Shown: positions 6,193 to 14,673, counted from the stretch's first letter. The stretch: DNA of 27,156 nucleotides from Bacillota bacterium (GCA_023437715.1 JAEZFK010000018.1:1-27156), one strand, 5' to 3'. Notes: generated by a model from the letters alone, not told the origin. Translations and numbers: made by a program.

Positions 6193-7485
6193 CTATGAAA
6201 GAATGCCCGGTGCCTTCCAGTAGGCTTCCGGCGCATGCTCCCAATCCGGCAGAAACATGGCATAGGGGTCATACACCACCTTGCCTGCCCGGATCGTAGC
6301 AAAGGTCTCTATTTTGCGGGTTCCGTGCATCCGTGCGTTGCCGCTGTCTGCAAAGCACACAGGAGCATCGGAAGCCTTCAGGATTGCCACATCTGCACAG
6401 GCCCCGGGATGAAGGCTGCCAAGCTCCGGCTGTTTTAAGATGCGGGCAGGCGCCGAAGTAACCTTTTCGATCAGGGCTTCCACTGACAGGCCCATATTGA
6501 AAAACTTGGACATCACATGATTCAGTCCCAGCACCGGTCCGCAGACATTGTCCATATACAGATCGGTGGAAACCGTATCCGGCCCAAAGCCCTGCTTTAC
6601 GGCGGGGATTGCCTGCCTGAACCAGAAGCTTTGGGCGCCATGGGCCAGATCAAAGATGACACCCCGTTCCCTGGCCTGGTGCATAAAATCCTGGATTTGT
6701 CCGTTTTCATTTAAAATGGGGAATTGCTGGGCGTAGACATGGGTATGGATATCACCGGGACGCAGATGCTTCAAAAGAAGCTCCGGATAGCTGCGTTCCG
6801 CCCCAAAGGGCTGCATATCCGCCATGCCGGGCTTCCCGCAAAGGGCGCCTGCTTCCGTCATCGCATCCACACTGGCCCACGGCGGATGAGCGGCGTCAAA
6901 GGCGCGGCCTACCCAATAGTGGGCGCTTTTGATCCCTACAATCGTCCGGGTATATTCCCTGGCAACCCCAGCAGCAAGTCCGGGATGAAAATGAGCTGAT
7001 TCCTGCTCGGTTTCCATATGTACCATGCCTCCGTCCGCGATATTTAAAAAAGCCAATACCCGTACCCTGCTTGTCTGAATGACGTTTTCATAAAAAGCCG
7101 GAAAATCATACCAGCCGCAGGTTCCTGCATCCACGCAGGTAGTAACCCCGTTCTGAAACATATGGCTGTCCGGGTGGATGCAGTGCAGCCCATCCGAATG
7201 AAGGGGAAAGAAAGGGTAACAGTGGCAGTGCATGTCAATGAGCCCCGGTGTGACCAGATATCCGGTTACATCGACCTGCCTTATCCCATGAAACGAAGCG
7301 CCGGCATCTGTTTCTGCGGCGCCGGACGGATTTTTTAAATCAAAACCGACCGCTGCGATCCTGCCGTCCCTGATCGCCACGTCAGCCACTCCGGAGAAGC
7401 CTGAAGCAGGGTCGATCACATGGCCTCCCGTAAGGAGCAGATCCGCAGTCTGCGGCTGAAGCTTTTCTTGTACCTTATATGACAT
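6193..7485 (-). CDS. Amidohydrolase-superfamily metal hydrolase (cog3964/deacetylase-like)
   Basis: About 430 residues. It opens with the dihydroorotase-like beta-sandwich segment DLLLTGGHVIDPASGFSG. The TIM-barrel part then carries the HxH metal motif at His86/His88 (GLIDMHCH), a probable carboxylated lysine Lys186 (VGIKSAHYW), His247/His249 (GDIHTHVY), His282 and the catalytic Asp308 (VSTDLYMD). This is a complete binuclear amidohydrolase site. The nearest group I recognise is cog3964, whose studied members hydrolyse esters or N-acyl groups of acidic substrates. I prefer the ATG at 7485, which has GGAGG five bases upstream; an earlier ATG at 7515 overlaps the stop of the preceding Rid gene as ATGA and would add ten residues. 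Genes of this family often sit near DgaE-like PLP enzymes, as here. Confidence 0.8.
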   Translation of the reverse strand: MSYKVQEKLQPQTADLLLTGGHVIDPASGFSGVADVAIRDGRIAAVGFDLKNPSGAAETDAGASFHGIRQVDVTGYLVTPGLIDMHCHCYPFFPLHSDGLHCIHPDSHMFQNGVTTCVDAGTCGWYDFPAFYENVIQTSRVRVLAFLNIADGGMVHMETEQESAHFHPGLAAGVAREYTRTIVGIKSAHYWVGRAFDAAHPPWASVDAMTEAGALCGKPGMADMQPFGAERSYPELLLKHLRPGDIHTHVYAQQFPILNENGQIQDFMHQARERGVIFDLAHGAQSFWFRQAIPAVKQGFGPDTVSTDLYMDNVCGPVLGLNHVMSKFFNMGLSVEALIEKVTSAPARILKQPELGSLHPGACADVAILKASDAPVCFADSGNARMHGTRKIETFATIRAGKVVYDPYAMFLPDWEHAPEAYWKAPGILS

Positions 7486-7511
7486 CATTTCCTCCATACT
7501 GCGGATTTGCT

Positions 7512-7988
7512 TCATCCGCCCATGATCTCTACGATCATTTCCACCTCCACGGGGATATTTCCGTTTGGCATATTGTGGGTTCCCATGACGGTCCGCACAT
7601 GATAGCCCCGCTCCTTTAACACGTCCATCATCAGATCGGAAAAGCCATCCATAATGCCGTCCAGATCTTGATCCCTGCCTTCCACATTGACAAGGGCGGT
7701 GACCTTTACAAGGCTTTTGACCCGGTCCAGGGTGCCGAGATAATCCTGCAGGGCTCCCAGTAAGATGCGTCCGCATTCCCTTGCTGCCAGATACCCTTCC
7801 TCCGGGGTTAAATCCTTTCCGATTCTTCCTGCGTATACCGGCTTCCCTGTGATTTGATCCTCAGGGCCGTGGCCGGAGGTATAGAGAAGATTGCCAACCT
7901 GCTTTAACACCACCACCGGCTTTCTTTTTTGATACCGTATCACCGGTTCCTTTCCCTCTGAGAAAGGAAAATGATTGATTTGATTCAT
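7512..7988 (-). CDS. Rid-family (YjgF/YER057c/UK114) protein 1
   Basis: A 158-residue Rid protein: VGNLLYTSGHGPED, EEGYLAARECGRILLGALQDYLGTLDRVKSLVKV and a final IPVEVEMIVEI strand. Canonical RidA hydrolyses reactive enamines/imines released by PLP enzymes and needs an arginine just before the LP of the ARLP-like motif. Here that region reads GTHNMPNGNIP, so the canonical arginine is absent and activity on 2-aminoacrylate-type imines should not be assumed. The start at 7988 follows GGAGGG eleven bases upstream. Its stop overlaps an ATG of the amidohydrolase frame, so the genes are co-transcribed. Confidence 0.85.
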   Translation of the reverse strand: MNQINHFPFSEGKEPVIRYQKRKPVVVLKQVGNLLYTSGHGPEDQITGKPVYAGRIGKDLTPEEGYLAARECGRILLGALQDYLGTLDRVKSLVKVTALVNVEGRDQDLDGIMDGFSDLMMDVLKERGYHVRTVMGTHNMPNGNIPVEVEMIVEIMGG

Positions 7989-8011
7989 CCTAATTCAAAC
8001 CCTCCTTCCGG

Positions 8012-8476
8012 TTAACGGAGCTGAAAAATGCTGTCAACGGTTACCGGAACGCCGAGAGGCAGATGATAGGCTCCCATAGCTGAACGGGCGTGCATTCCCC
8101 GTTCCCCCAAGACCTCCACCATCAGATCTGAAAATCCGTTGATGACAGCCGGCTGGGAGGAAAAGTCTCCGCCGCTGTTTACCAGTCCCAGGACTTTAAC
8201 CACGGATCCGATCCGGTCTAAATCCCCCAGATAGTCCGACAGGCATCGCAGGGTATTGATTCCGCAGATGCGCGCGGCTTCATACCCGTCCTCCAGGGAT
8301 ATCTCAGTTCCGACTTTCCCTTGAAAGAGAGGCTTTCCATTGTCATCGACAGGCAGCTGTGCCGACACATACAGCAGGCCGCCGGCCTCCTTCACAGGCA
8401 CGGTTCCTTTTCCCCTGCGGTCTTTCTCGGGAAGTGTGATCCCCAACTGCTCCAATCTTTTTTCTGTCTGTCCCAT
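8012..8476 (-). CDS. Rid-family (YjgF/YER057c/UK114) protein 2
   Basis: A 154-residue paralogue of the neighbouring Rid protein: AGGLLYVSAQLPVDDNGKP, EDGYEAARICGINTLRCLSDYLGDLDRIGSVVKVLGLVNS and GAYHLPLGVPVTVD. Like its neighbour it lacks the canonical RidA arginine (AYHLP). The Shine-Dalgarno AGGAGG lies about 15 bases before the ATG at 8476, longer than normal, so the true start may differ slightly or translation may be modest. It is 23 bases upstream of Rid protein 1 and 108 bases after lacI. The lacI-Rid gap (8477-8584) holds no clear terminator, so read-through from lacI is possible. Confidence 0.85.
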   Translation of the reverse strand: MGQTEKRLEQLGITLPEKDRRGKGTVPVKEAGGLLYVSAQLPVDDNGKPLFQGKVGTEISLEDGYEAARICGINTLRCLSDYLGDLDRIGSVVKVLGLVNSGGDFSSQPAVINGFSDLMVEVLGERGMHARSAMGAYHLPLGVPVTVDSIFQLR

Positions 8477-8584
8477 AATACTGTTTCTTTACCTCCTTTT
8501 ATTTGAACAGCAATGTTGAAAGGCAATCCTTACGGTCCTTATTCCGGATGGCCCCTGCTGTCTCTTTTTTATTTCCTGATTCCT

Positions 8585-9613
8585 CTATTCCCCGGATTCC
8601 GGTTTCCCGCAGACGGTTCCTCCCTCTACCAGCTCTGTTTCATATATTTTGCTGATCCGCTGCCTGGGCTTTTCATCCAGTAATTTCGTGACTGCCAGAA
8701 TGCTGTCCCTTCCTATCTCATAAAGCGGCTGCTTGATGGTGGTAATTTTAGGCCCGCTGTAATTTTGATCATGAAACAGCTGGTTATCATAGCCAAGGAT
8801 AGAAATATCCTCAGGAATCCGGTATCCCTTGTCCAGAACCCCCATAATGGCCCTGGATGCGATCCGGTCGGAGCTGCAGAAGATGGCGGTGGGGCGTTCC
8901 TCCTGCGGCTGCTCCATGACCTCCTGGGCCATCCGGTAGGCCAGGTCATAATCATTGGAAATATGATAGATATCCTTGCTGCGGATCTGGAGTCCGTTTT
9001 CCTGCATGGCCTGGGTATAGCCGTTGAACCGCTCCAGATTGATCTGCTTGTTGGCATCTCCCATGAAATGGGCGATACGCTTATGGCCCAGCCCGATCAA
9101 ATATTCCACCCCTTTTTTGGACCCGTCGAAATTATTCACCAGAAACTGGTTGACCGGGAGGGATTGGAAGTTATTCTCAATGAGCAGCAGCGGAAATTTC
9201 AAGGAACAGAGGTGTTCGATAATCTGCTTGTCTGAGAAAAGGGAACCATAAAGAATAATGGCATCGGAAATGCCGTTAGTCAGAAAACGGATATACTGGT
9301 CCCGGTATTCCTGTTCCTTTCCCAGGCTGCAGAAAAACACATTGCGGTTGACGGAAAAGGCCGCCTCCTCCATTCCCCGTATCAGCTCCGTGAAGAAAGG
9401 GGAGTGAAGATTCCTCAGCAGAACCGCGATGGAGCCTGCCTGGCGGTTGACCAGGGACCTGGCGGCATTGTTGGGGAAATAGCCCAGTTCATTTACGCTG
9501 TTTATGACCTTTTCCTTTATAGAGGGAGAAACATTGGATGCACCGTTCATCACCCGGGATACGGTGGCGAGAGAGACTCCCGCATGCTTTGCCACTTCTC
9601 TTACTGTTACCAT
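8585..9613 (-). CDS. LacI-family transcriptional regulator
   Basis: A 342-residue LacI/GalR regulator. The N-terminal helix-turn-helix reads TVREVAKHAGVSLATVSRVMNG (residues 3-24), followed by the hinge region (YFPNNAARSLVNRQAGSIAVLL) and a periplasmic-binding-protein-like sensor domain (RFNGYTQAMQENG, TAIFCSSDRIASRAIMGVLDKGYRIPEDISILGYDN). It stands at the divergent point between the leftward amidohydrolase/Rid operon and the rightward ABC/dehydratase operon, and two matching operator-like sites lie in that intergenic space. It is therefore the likely local regulator of both arms, with a pathway sugar or sugar acid as effector (inference). The ATG at 9613 follows AAGGAAGG. Confidence 0.92.
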   Translation of the reverse strand: MVTVREVAKHAGVSLATVSRVMNGASNVSPSIKEKVINSVNELGYFPNNAARSLVNRQAGSIAVLLRNLHSPFFTELIRGMEEAAFSVNRNVFFCSLGKEQEYRDQYIRFLTNGISDAIILYGSLFSDKQIIEHLCSLKFPLLLIENNFQSLPVNQFLVNNFDGSKKGVEYLIGLGHKRIAHFMGDANKQINLERFNGYTQAMQENGLQIRSKDIYHISNDYDLAYRMAQEVMEQPQEERPTAIFCSSDRIASRAIMGVLDKGYRIPEDISILGYDNQLFHDQNYSGPKITTIKQPLYEIGRDSILAVTKLLDEKPRQRISKIYETELVEGGTVCGKPESGE

Positions 9614-9733
9614 GTGGACACCTTCCTTTTTTCTGAATAAAGCTTTCTGAATAAAACCCGGAGACCGGGTTGTTTTGGCAAAAATGTTTCAGGATTTTAT
9701 TGAATATTCCTGAAAAAACCTTTCATTTGCTTT

Positions 9734-9762
9734 AGTTTATCACAAAAATATGTTCTTAGCAA
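9734..9762 (-). promoter_or_regulatory. Predicted promoter for the leftward lacI operon
   Basis: On the minus strand, TTGCTA, a 17-base spacer and TAAACT, with a TG upstream of the -10. It is about 120 bases before the lacI start. The operator-like site at 9777-9795 lies upstream of the -35. Confidence 0.5.
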
Positions 9763-9776
9763 GCTTAAAAGTAGAG

Positions 9777-9795
9777 TTTGATAAAACGTTTTCAT
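9777..9795. promoter_or_regulatory. LacI-type operator, site 1
   Basis: TTTGATAAAACGTTTTCAT, a partly palindromic sequence centred on the ACGT typical of LacI-family operators. It matches site 2 (9911-9929, opposite strand) at 18 of 19 positions, including all flanking bases, so it is very unlikely to be chance. Confidence 0.75.
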
Positions 9796-9823
9796 ATCTA
9801 AGAATATAATTGTGCCCAAAATA

Positions 9824-9833
9824 TTAACGTTAA
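9824..9833. promoter_or_regulatory. Possible weak third operator
   Basis: TTAACGTTAA is a perfect 10-bp palindrome with the same AACGTT core, between the two stronger sites. The flanks do not match sites 1 and 2, so it may be only an AT-rich coincidence. Confidence 0.3.
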
Positions 9834-9910
9834 ACCTAATATTTTTATTAAAAATTATAAAATATATCTTGATTTGAAGCTAATTACATGCTATTATTTA
9901 AATGCACAAT

Positions 9911-9929
9911 ATGTAAACGTTTTATCAAA
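9911..9929. promoter_or_regulatory. LacI-type operator, site 2
   Basis: ATGTAAACGTTTTATCAAA, the inverted counterpart of site 1. The centre-to-centre distance is 131 bp, about 12.5 helical turns. It lies just upstream of the predicted rightward promoter. Half of it also resembles a CcpA cre site (TGTAAACG), so a catabolite-control protein cannot be excluded. Confidence 0.75.
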
Positions 9930-9946
9930 CGGCAAAGTCGGCCGAT

Positions 9947-9976
9947 TTGCCAAAGCGATCCGGTTATTCCTATTAT
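9947..9976 (+). promoter_or_regulatory. Predicted promoter for the rightward ABC/catabolic operon
   Basis: TTGCCA, an 18-base spacer and TATTAT. It is about 145 bases before the binding-protein start. The rest of 9614-10120 is AT-rich and holds only the operators, the two promoters and the ribosome site. Confidence 0.5.
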
Positions 9977-10120
9977 TATTATACGAGATAAATAGGGTAA
10001 TTGAAAAGGGGAACAGGAAGATCACGGTGTACAAACCATACAAACCGGATGGATGATGGATGGCTGCATATAGGCGGATTTAGAGAAACCGACAAAATAA
10101 TGTATATGGAGGAAAATGAT

Positions 10121-11434
10121 ATGAAAAAAAAGACATGTATGTGGATCACGGCTGCTATGGCAGCAGCAATCCTGTCCGGCTGCGGCAGTGGATCGTCACA
10201 AACCAAAGCACCGGAATCCAGCGGCGGAGAGACAACGGCGGCAGCGGCAGCGGAAACGACAGCGGAAGCGACGGCTGACAAGTCCTCCTTAAAGGGCTCC
10301 ATATCTTTCTGGGACGGCAACTGGAATGAGGCGGCCTTTGAGAAAATCAAGGAGCTGTGGGAGAAAGAATATCCCAATGTGGAGCTGAAAGCCGAATTTT
10401 TTGTGGATAAGGGGATGAGTGATAAATATATGCTGTCCTTACAGAATGGTTCCGCACCGGATGTGCTCTCCTGTGCTTTGGATTGGACGACTACCTTCGG
10501 AAGCGCCGGCCTGCTGGAACCGTTGAACAGCTATATTTCTGCGGAGAAATTTGATACCAGTCCCTATGTGCAGGGGGCCATTGATGCTTCCACCATCGGG
10601 AATGATCTGGTAGCACTGCCTTTCCGCAGCGAGACATACGCGTTGTTCTATAACAAAGATATCTTAGGGGCGGCCGGCTATGACAAGGCGCCGGAAACCT
10701 GGGATGAGGTGAAGGAGATCGCGGAAAAGGTGACCAAGGATGATGTGGCCGGATACGGCGTATGCGGAACCAATTACGGAAACTATTCGTTCCAGTACAT
10801 TACCATGCTTCGCTCCTCAGGCGGAGATGTGGTCAGTGAAGACTTAACCAAGTCAGAGCTGGGAAGCGATGTTGCTCTTCAGACTGCTCAGCTTTACTAT
10901 GATTTAAGCAAATTTGCACCTGCCAGTATGCTGGAAAATGACAACATCGCAAACCGTACTTTGTTTGCAAACGGAAAGCTGGCCATGTACTTATCCGGCG
11001 TTTACGATGTACCGGAAATATTGAAAGCGAATCCTGAATTGAATTTTGCCTGCGCCATGGTTCCTACCGCAAACGGAGCGGAGCGCTCCACCATACTTGG
11101 CGGCTGGTCGGTGGCGATTTCCAAGACTTCCAAGAATAAGGAGCTGGCATGGGAATTCGTAAAATTCCTGACCAGATCGGATATTGCGGCTGTTTATACC
11201 AATACCTTCACCGGAACCCAGGTACCTTCCGTAAGCTTTGACGGAATCGATCCGGCGATCATACAGCCCAATGCAGACGCTCTGAAATTTGCCAAGGCAC
11301 TTCCGAGAGTCGGGAATATCGTAGGTATCCGTCAGGCTATCTTTGACGATCTTTCTCCTACCTTATCCGACAGCATGTCCGTGGAGGATGCCGTGAAAAA
11401 GCTTGAAGAGGATACGAATAATCTGCTGAAATGA
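10121..11434 (+). CDS. Sugar ABC transporter substrate-binding lipoprotein
   Basis: A 437-residue family 1 extracellular solute-binding protein. It has a lipoprotein signal (KKK, hydrophobic core, ILSGC with Cys21), an Ala/Thr/Ser linker to about residue 50, then the mature domain (GSISFWDGNWNEAAFEKIKELWEKEYP, NGSAPDVLSC, ALPFRSETYALFYNKDIL, NGKLAMYLSG, LGGWSVAISKTSKNKELAWEFVKFL). It captures the imported carbohydrate outside the membrane. I use the ATG at 10121 because GGAGG precedes it and the product begins with the signal peptide; the frame continues upstream without lipoprotein logic. First gene of the rightward operon, 76 bases before the first permease, with an RNA hairpin in between. 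The ligand cannot be read from sequence; neighbours suggest a glucoside or sugar-acid glycoside. Confidence 0.92.
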   Translation: MKKKTCMWITAAMAAAILSGCGSGSSQTKAPESSGGETTAAAAAETTAEATADKSSLKGSISFWDGNWNEAAFEKIKELWEKEYPNVELKAEFFVDKGMSDKYMLSLQNGSAPDVLSCALDWTTTFGSAGLLEPLNSYISAEKFDTSPYVQGAIDASTIGNDLVALPFRSETYALFYNKDILGAAGYDKAPETWDEVKEIAEKVTKDDVAGYGVCGTNYGNYSFQYITMLRSSGGDVVSEDLTKSELGSDVALQTAQLYYDLSKFAPASMLENDNIANRTLFANGKLAMYLSGVYDVPEILKANPELNFACAMVPTANGAERSTILGGWSVAISKTSKNKELAWEFVKFLTRSDIAAVYTNTFTGTQVPSVSFDGIDPAIIQPNADALKFAKALPRVGNIVGIRQAIFDDLSPTLSDSMSVEDAVKKLEEDTNNLLK

Positions 11435-11455
11435 TAGCGTATTCGGGTTTTCTGC

Positions 11456-11485
11456 TCCGCAGGAGGTTCTTATACTTCCTGCGGA
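11456..11485 (+). other. mRNA hairpin between binding-protein and permease genes
   Basis: Stem TCCGCAGGAGG / CTTCCTGCGGA (11 pairs, one G-U) with an 8-base loop, starting 22 bases after the binding-protein stop. No T tract follows. Such hairpins often protect the upstream message so that binding protein is made in excess over permease. Confidence 0.6.
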
Positions 11486-11510
11486 ACAGGAAAGCATAAC
11501 AGGAGGATAT

Positions 11511-12386
11511 ATGATTCGAAAAATCAGACGTTCCGGTTGCTTGTATGTGGTCCCTGCCTTTCTCGTAGTGGCCCTGGTCATGCTGTACCCGCTTTTGTAT
11601 ACCCTGGTCACCGGATTTTATGAAAAAACCCTGATGCAGCCGAAAGCGGTATTTGCCGGCTTTGGGCAGTACCAGAAACTTTTGTCGGAGCCGGTATTCT
11701 TAGGATCCATTGCCCATACCTTTGTGTGGACCTTCGGCAGCGTCAGCTTTCAGTTTCTGCTGGGGTTTGCCATGGCTCTTTTGCTGCACCAGTCCTTTGT
11801 GAAAGGCAAAACCATACTGCGGATCCTTTTGATGGTGCCGTGGGTGCTTCCCAGCATCATAGGCTCCTCCATCTGGAAATGGATGTACAATGCGGATTAT
11901 GGAGTGATTAACTTTGTATTAAAGTCCCTGGGGATCATAGAAGCGAACCGTACCTGGCTTTCTTCCCCCAAAACCTCCATGGCTGCCATCATTGCGGTCA
12001 ATGTGTGGAAGATGTTTCCGTTTATTATGCTGATGCTGGAGGCCGCGCTGCAGGGTGTTTCCAAGGATCTAAAGGAAGCGGCAGTCATTGACGGCGCCAA
12101 CCGCATGGCGATTTTTAAAAATGTCACCTGGCCGGCCATTGCCCCCCAGTGCTATTCGGTCCTGCTTCTGATGACGATTTGGACCATGAATGCCTTTACC
12201 TTTGTTTATGCACTGACTGAGGGGGGGCCGGCCCATTCTACGGAGGTCATGGCAATGTTTATCTACAAAAAGGCATTTACCGATTATGATTTCGGTCTGG
12301 CCAGCGCGGCCAGCAGCATCCTGTTTGTCCTTTGCATGGGGATAGGCTTTGTCTATATCCGTGCGTCAAGAGTGGAGGAAGCCTGA
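11511..12386 (+). CDS. Sugar ABC transporter permease 1 (MalF/UgpA-like)
   Basis: A 291-residue membrane protein with about six transmembrane segments (first at residues 11-31). The EAA loop EAAVIDGANRMAIFKNVTWPAIAP contacts the ATPase. It forms the translocation pore with the next gene's product. AGGAGG precedes the ATG. Its stop and the next start share TGATG. No ATP-binding subunit is encoded in the locus; Firmicute CUT1 importers commonly use a shared MsmK-type ATPase encoded elsewhere. Confidence 0.93.
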   Translation: MIRKIRRSGCLYVVPAFLVVALVMLYPLLYTLVTGFYEKTLMQPKAVFAGFGQYQKLLSEPVFLGSIAHTFVWTFGSVSFQFLLGFAMALLLHQSFVKGKTILRILLMVPWVLPSIIGSSIWKWMYNADYGVINFVLKSLGIIEANRTWLSSPKTSMAAIIAVNVWKMFPFIMLMLEAALQGVSKDLKEAAVIDGANRMAIFKNVTWPAIAPQCYSVLLLMTIWTMNAFTFVYALTEGGPAHSTEVMAMFIYKKAFTDYDFGLASAASSILFVLCMGIGFVYIRASRVEEA

Positions 12387-13237
12387 TGAGAAAACAAAAA
12401 AATCCGCTGCGGATCAATCTGGTCTGGCAGCTTGTGACCTACGCCCTGCTGCTGTTTGTCATCCTGCTTGCAATCTTTCCGGCCATCTGGATGCTTTCCA
12501 CCTCGATCAAGGGCGTGACGGAGCTATACGACATGCCGCCGGAATTCATTCCGGATCATCCGACTTTTTCCAATTACCTTCATGTGATGCAGGATTCAAA
12601 GATGTATATGGCATTGATAAACAGTTCTGTGATCACCGCCAGTGTGGTGCTTTTGACCCTGTTTCTGTCCATACTGGCCGGCTACGGGCTGGCCAGGTTC
12701 CGGTTTAAGGGTTCGGGCATTTTGAAAGTGGGCCTGCTGTTTGGCCAGATGGTGCCGGGAGTGGTAATCATCATTCCCCTTTATTCCCTGTTTGGAAAAT
12801 TGGGACTTCTCGATAAGCACATTGCCATGATCATCGCGGATATGGCGCTTACCATTCCCATGGGTGTGATCATGCTTGCCTCCTTTTTCCAGACCGTTCC
12901 GGTGGAGTTAGAGGAAGCGGGAAAGATCGACGGCTGTACGGGCCTCAGTGCCCTGTTCAGGGTCGTGCTTCCCATTGCGAAGCCGGGACTCATTTCGGTT
13001 TCCATCTATACTTTCATTAATGTATGGGAGGAGCTGCTGTTTGCCTTGAATTTATCAAATTCCAAGACAACCAGAACCCTGCCCATTGCCATCAGCATGT
13101 TTTCCGGGGAATTTGCCGTGGACTGGGGGTCCACCATGGCTGCCGCCGCAATTGTGGCACTGCCGGTGCTTCTGCTGTTCCTGCTCTGCAACCGGTATTT
13201 TGTGCAGGGAATGGCGGATGGAGCGGTCAAAGGCTGA
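12386..13237 (+). CDS. Sugar ABC transporter permease 2 (MalG/UgpE-like)
   Basis: A 283-residue partner permease with six predicted membrane segments and the EAA loop EEAGKIDGCTGLSALFRVVLPIAKPG. The ATG at 12386 overlaps the stop of permease 1 by one base, with GGAGGAA just upstream, so the pair is translationally coupled. The next gene starts 17 bases after its stop. Confidence 0.93.
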   Translation: MRKQKNPLRINLVWQLVTYALLLFVILLAIFPAIWMLSTSIKGVTELYDMPPEFIPDHPTFSNYLHVMQDSKMYMALINSSVITASVVLLTLFLSILAGYGLARFRFKGSGILKVGLLFGQMVPGVVIIIPLYSLFGKLGLLDKHIAMIIADMALTIPMGVIMLASFFQTVPVELEEAGKIDGCTGLSALFRVVLPIAKPGLISVSIYTFINVWEELLFALNLSNSKTTRTLPIAISMFSGEFAVDWGSTMAAAAIVALPVLLLFLLCNRYFVQGMADGAVKG

Positions 13238-13253
13238 TGAGAGAGGAGCTTTT

Positions 13254-14648
13254 ATGAACGATTATAAAGATTATGATGCCGTGCTGGGCCAGGTGAGGAC
13301 AGCCTCTTCACCGTCTACCCTTAAAATCACGGATATAAAGCTGTGTAAGGTGGATCTGCCGCCCTGGGGCTGTTATCTGGTAAAGATCATGACCAATCAG
13401 GGGATCTGCGGGTTCGGGGAAATGAGGGACGGATCCAGTCCTACCTATTTAAAGATGTTAAAAAGCCGTCTGGTGGGCGAAAATCCCTGCGAGGTGGACC
13501 GGCTGTTCCGGAAGATCAAGCAGTTCGGCGGACAAAGCCGTCAGGCAGGCGGAGTGAGTGCGGTGGAGCTGGCGCTTTGGGACCTGGCGGGGAAAGTCTA
13601 CGGGGTACCGGTATACCAGCTGATCGGTGGACGGTTCCGGGATAAAGTGCGGCTTTATGCAGATACCCATATTGAGGACGGCCGTGCCACCGGCGTGCTT
13701 ATGGAGCCGGAGGCAGTGGGCCGTGTATTAAAGGGCTTCATGGATGACGGCTATACGGTTTTGAAAATTTTAAGCGTGGAGCTTTTAATGGCCCAGGAAG
13801 GAAATTATTCGGGTCCCTTAGACTGGGTGGAGCAGCTGCGGACCGTGGAGGAGCAGGTAAGGCAGGTGGCAAAGACCGGCACCAGGGCAGAGGTGGCTGC
13901 GGCCAACGCCCGGCTGTACGATTTTAACCGGATACCCCATCCCTTTACCAACATGCATGTGACGGAAACGGGTCTGGATGCACTGGAGGAATACGTCGGA
14001 CGGATCCGGGCGGTGATTGGGGATAAGGTTCCCCTGGCCATTGACCATTTCGGCCATTTCCCGCTGCCGGATATGATAAAAATCGCCCGCAGGATGGAGC
14101 GTTTCCATCTGGCATGGCTGGAGGATATGCTTCCCTGGTATTTAACGGATCAATATAAGGAATTAAAGCATTCGACCACAGCGCCTATTGCCACCGGTGA
14201 GGATATGTACCTTTCCCGGACCTTTGAGCCCCTTTTGGCGGCGGGCGCCCTGGATCTGGTACATCCGGATATCCTGACCTCAGGCGGCATCTTAGAAACC
14301 AAGAAGCTGGGTGACCTGGCGGCAGAATACGGGGCCTCCATGGCGATCCATATGTGCGAAAGTCCTGTGGCAAGTCTGGCAGCTGCTCATATGGCCACGG
14401 CAAGTGAGAATTTCTTTGCTATGGAGCATGATGCCTTTGATTCTCCCTGGTGGGAGGATTTAATCATTGGACCGGTAAAGCCCATCGTGCAGAACGGATT
14501 TACTTCGGTGACCGATGCACCCGGTCTGGGGATTGAGGATTTGAATGAGGAGCTCATAAGAGAGCATGGGCCGGTAAAGAAGGGCAGTGTCTGGATATCC
14601 ACAGACGAGTGGAATGAAGAAAGCTCCCTGGACCGGCTGTGGAGCTAG
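13254..14648 (+). CDS. Mandelate racemase/muconate lactonizing enzyme-family sugar acid dehydratase
   Basis: A 464-residue enolase-superfamily protein. An N-terminal capping domain ends near residue 125 (VELALWDLAGKVYGVPVYQLIGG). The barrel carries metal ligands Asp264 (LAIDHFGHF), Glu290 (AWLEDMLPW) and Glu316 (IATGEDMY), and the MR-type His-Asp dyad Asp339 (LVHPDIL) and His366 (MAIHMCES). Members dehydrate aldonic or aldaric acids to 2-keto-3-deoxy acids. It is longer than the usual 380-420 residues, with an insert-like stretch at about 178-240 (MAQEGNYSGPLDWVEQLR onward). The second-strand general-base motif reads VLKILS, not the KxH of mandelate racemase. The ATG at 13254 has GAGAGGAG upstream. 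Substrate unknown; dehydratase is the likeliest reaction. Confidence 0.8.
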   Translation: MNDYKDYDAVLGQVRTASSPSTLKITDIKLCKVDLPPWGCYLVKIMTNQGICGFGEMRDGSSPTYLKMLKSRLVGENPCEVDRLFRKIKQFGGQSRQAGGVSAVELALWDLAGKVYGVPVYQLIGGRFRDKVRLYADTHIEDGRATGVLMEPEAVGRVLKGFMDDGYTVLKILSVELLMAQEGNYSGPLDWVEQLRTVEEQVRQVAKTGTRAEVAAANARLYDFNRIPHPFTNMHVTETGLDALEEYVGRIRAVIGDKVPLAIDHFGHFPLPDMIKIARRMERFHLAWLEDMLPWYLTDQYKELKHSTTAPIATGEDMYLSRTFEPLLAAGALDLVHPDILTSGGILETKKLGDLAAEYGASMAIHMCESPVASLAAAHMATASENFFAMEHDAFDSPWWEDLIIGPVKPIVQNGFTSVTDAPGLGIEDLNEELIREHGPVKKGSVWISTDEWNEESSLDRLWS

Positions 14649-14673
14649 AGAACAACGGTATGGAGGTGATCAG

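Noticed and set aside
9911..9929. CcpA cre site as the only explanation
   Set aside because: Only one half fits the cre consensus. The perfect partner at 9777 and adjacency to a lacI gene favour a dedicated operator, though CcpA binding is not excluded.
9874..10056. 60-codon open frame in the lacI-ABC intergenic region
   Set aside because: It runs across operator site 2 and the predicted promoter and has no Shine-Dalgarno sequence.
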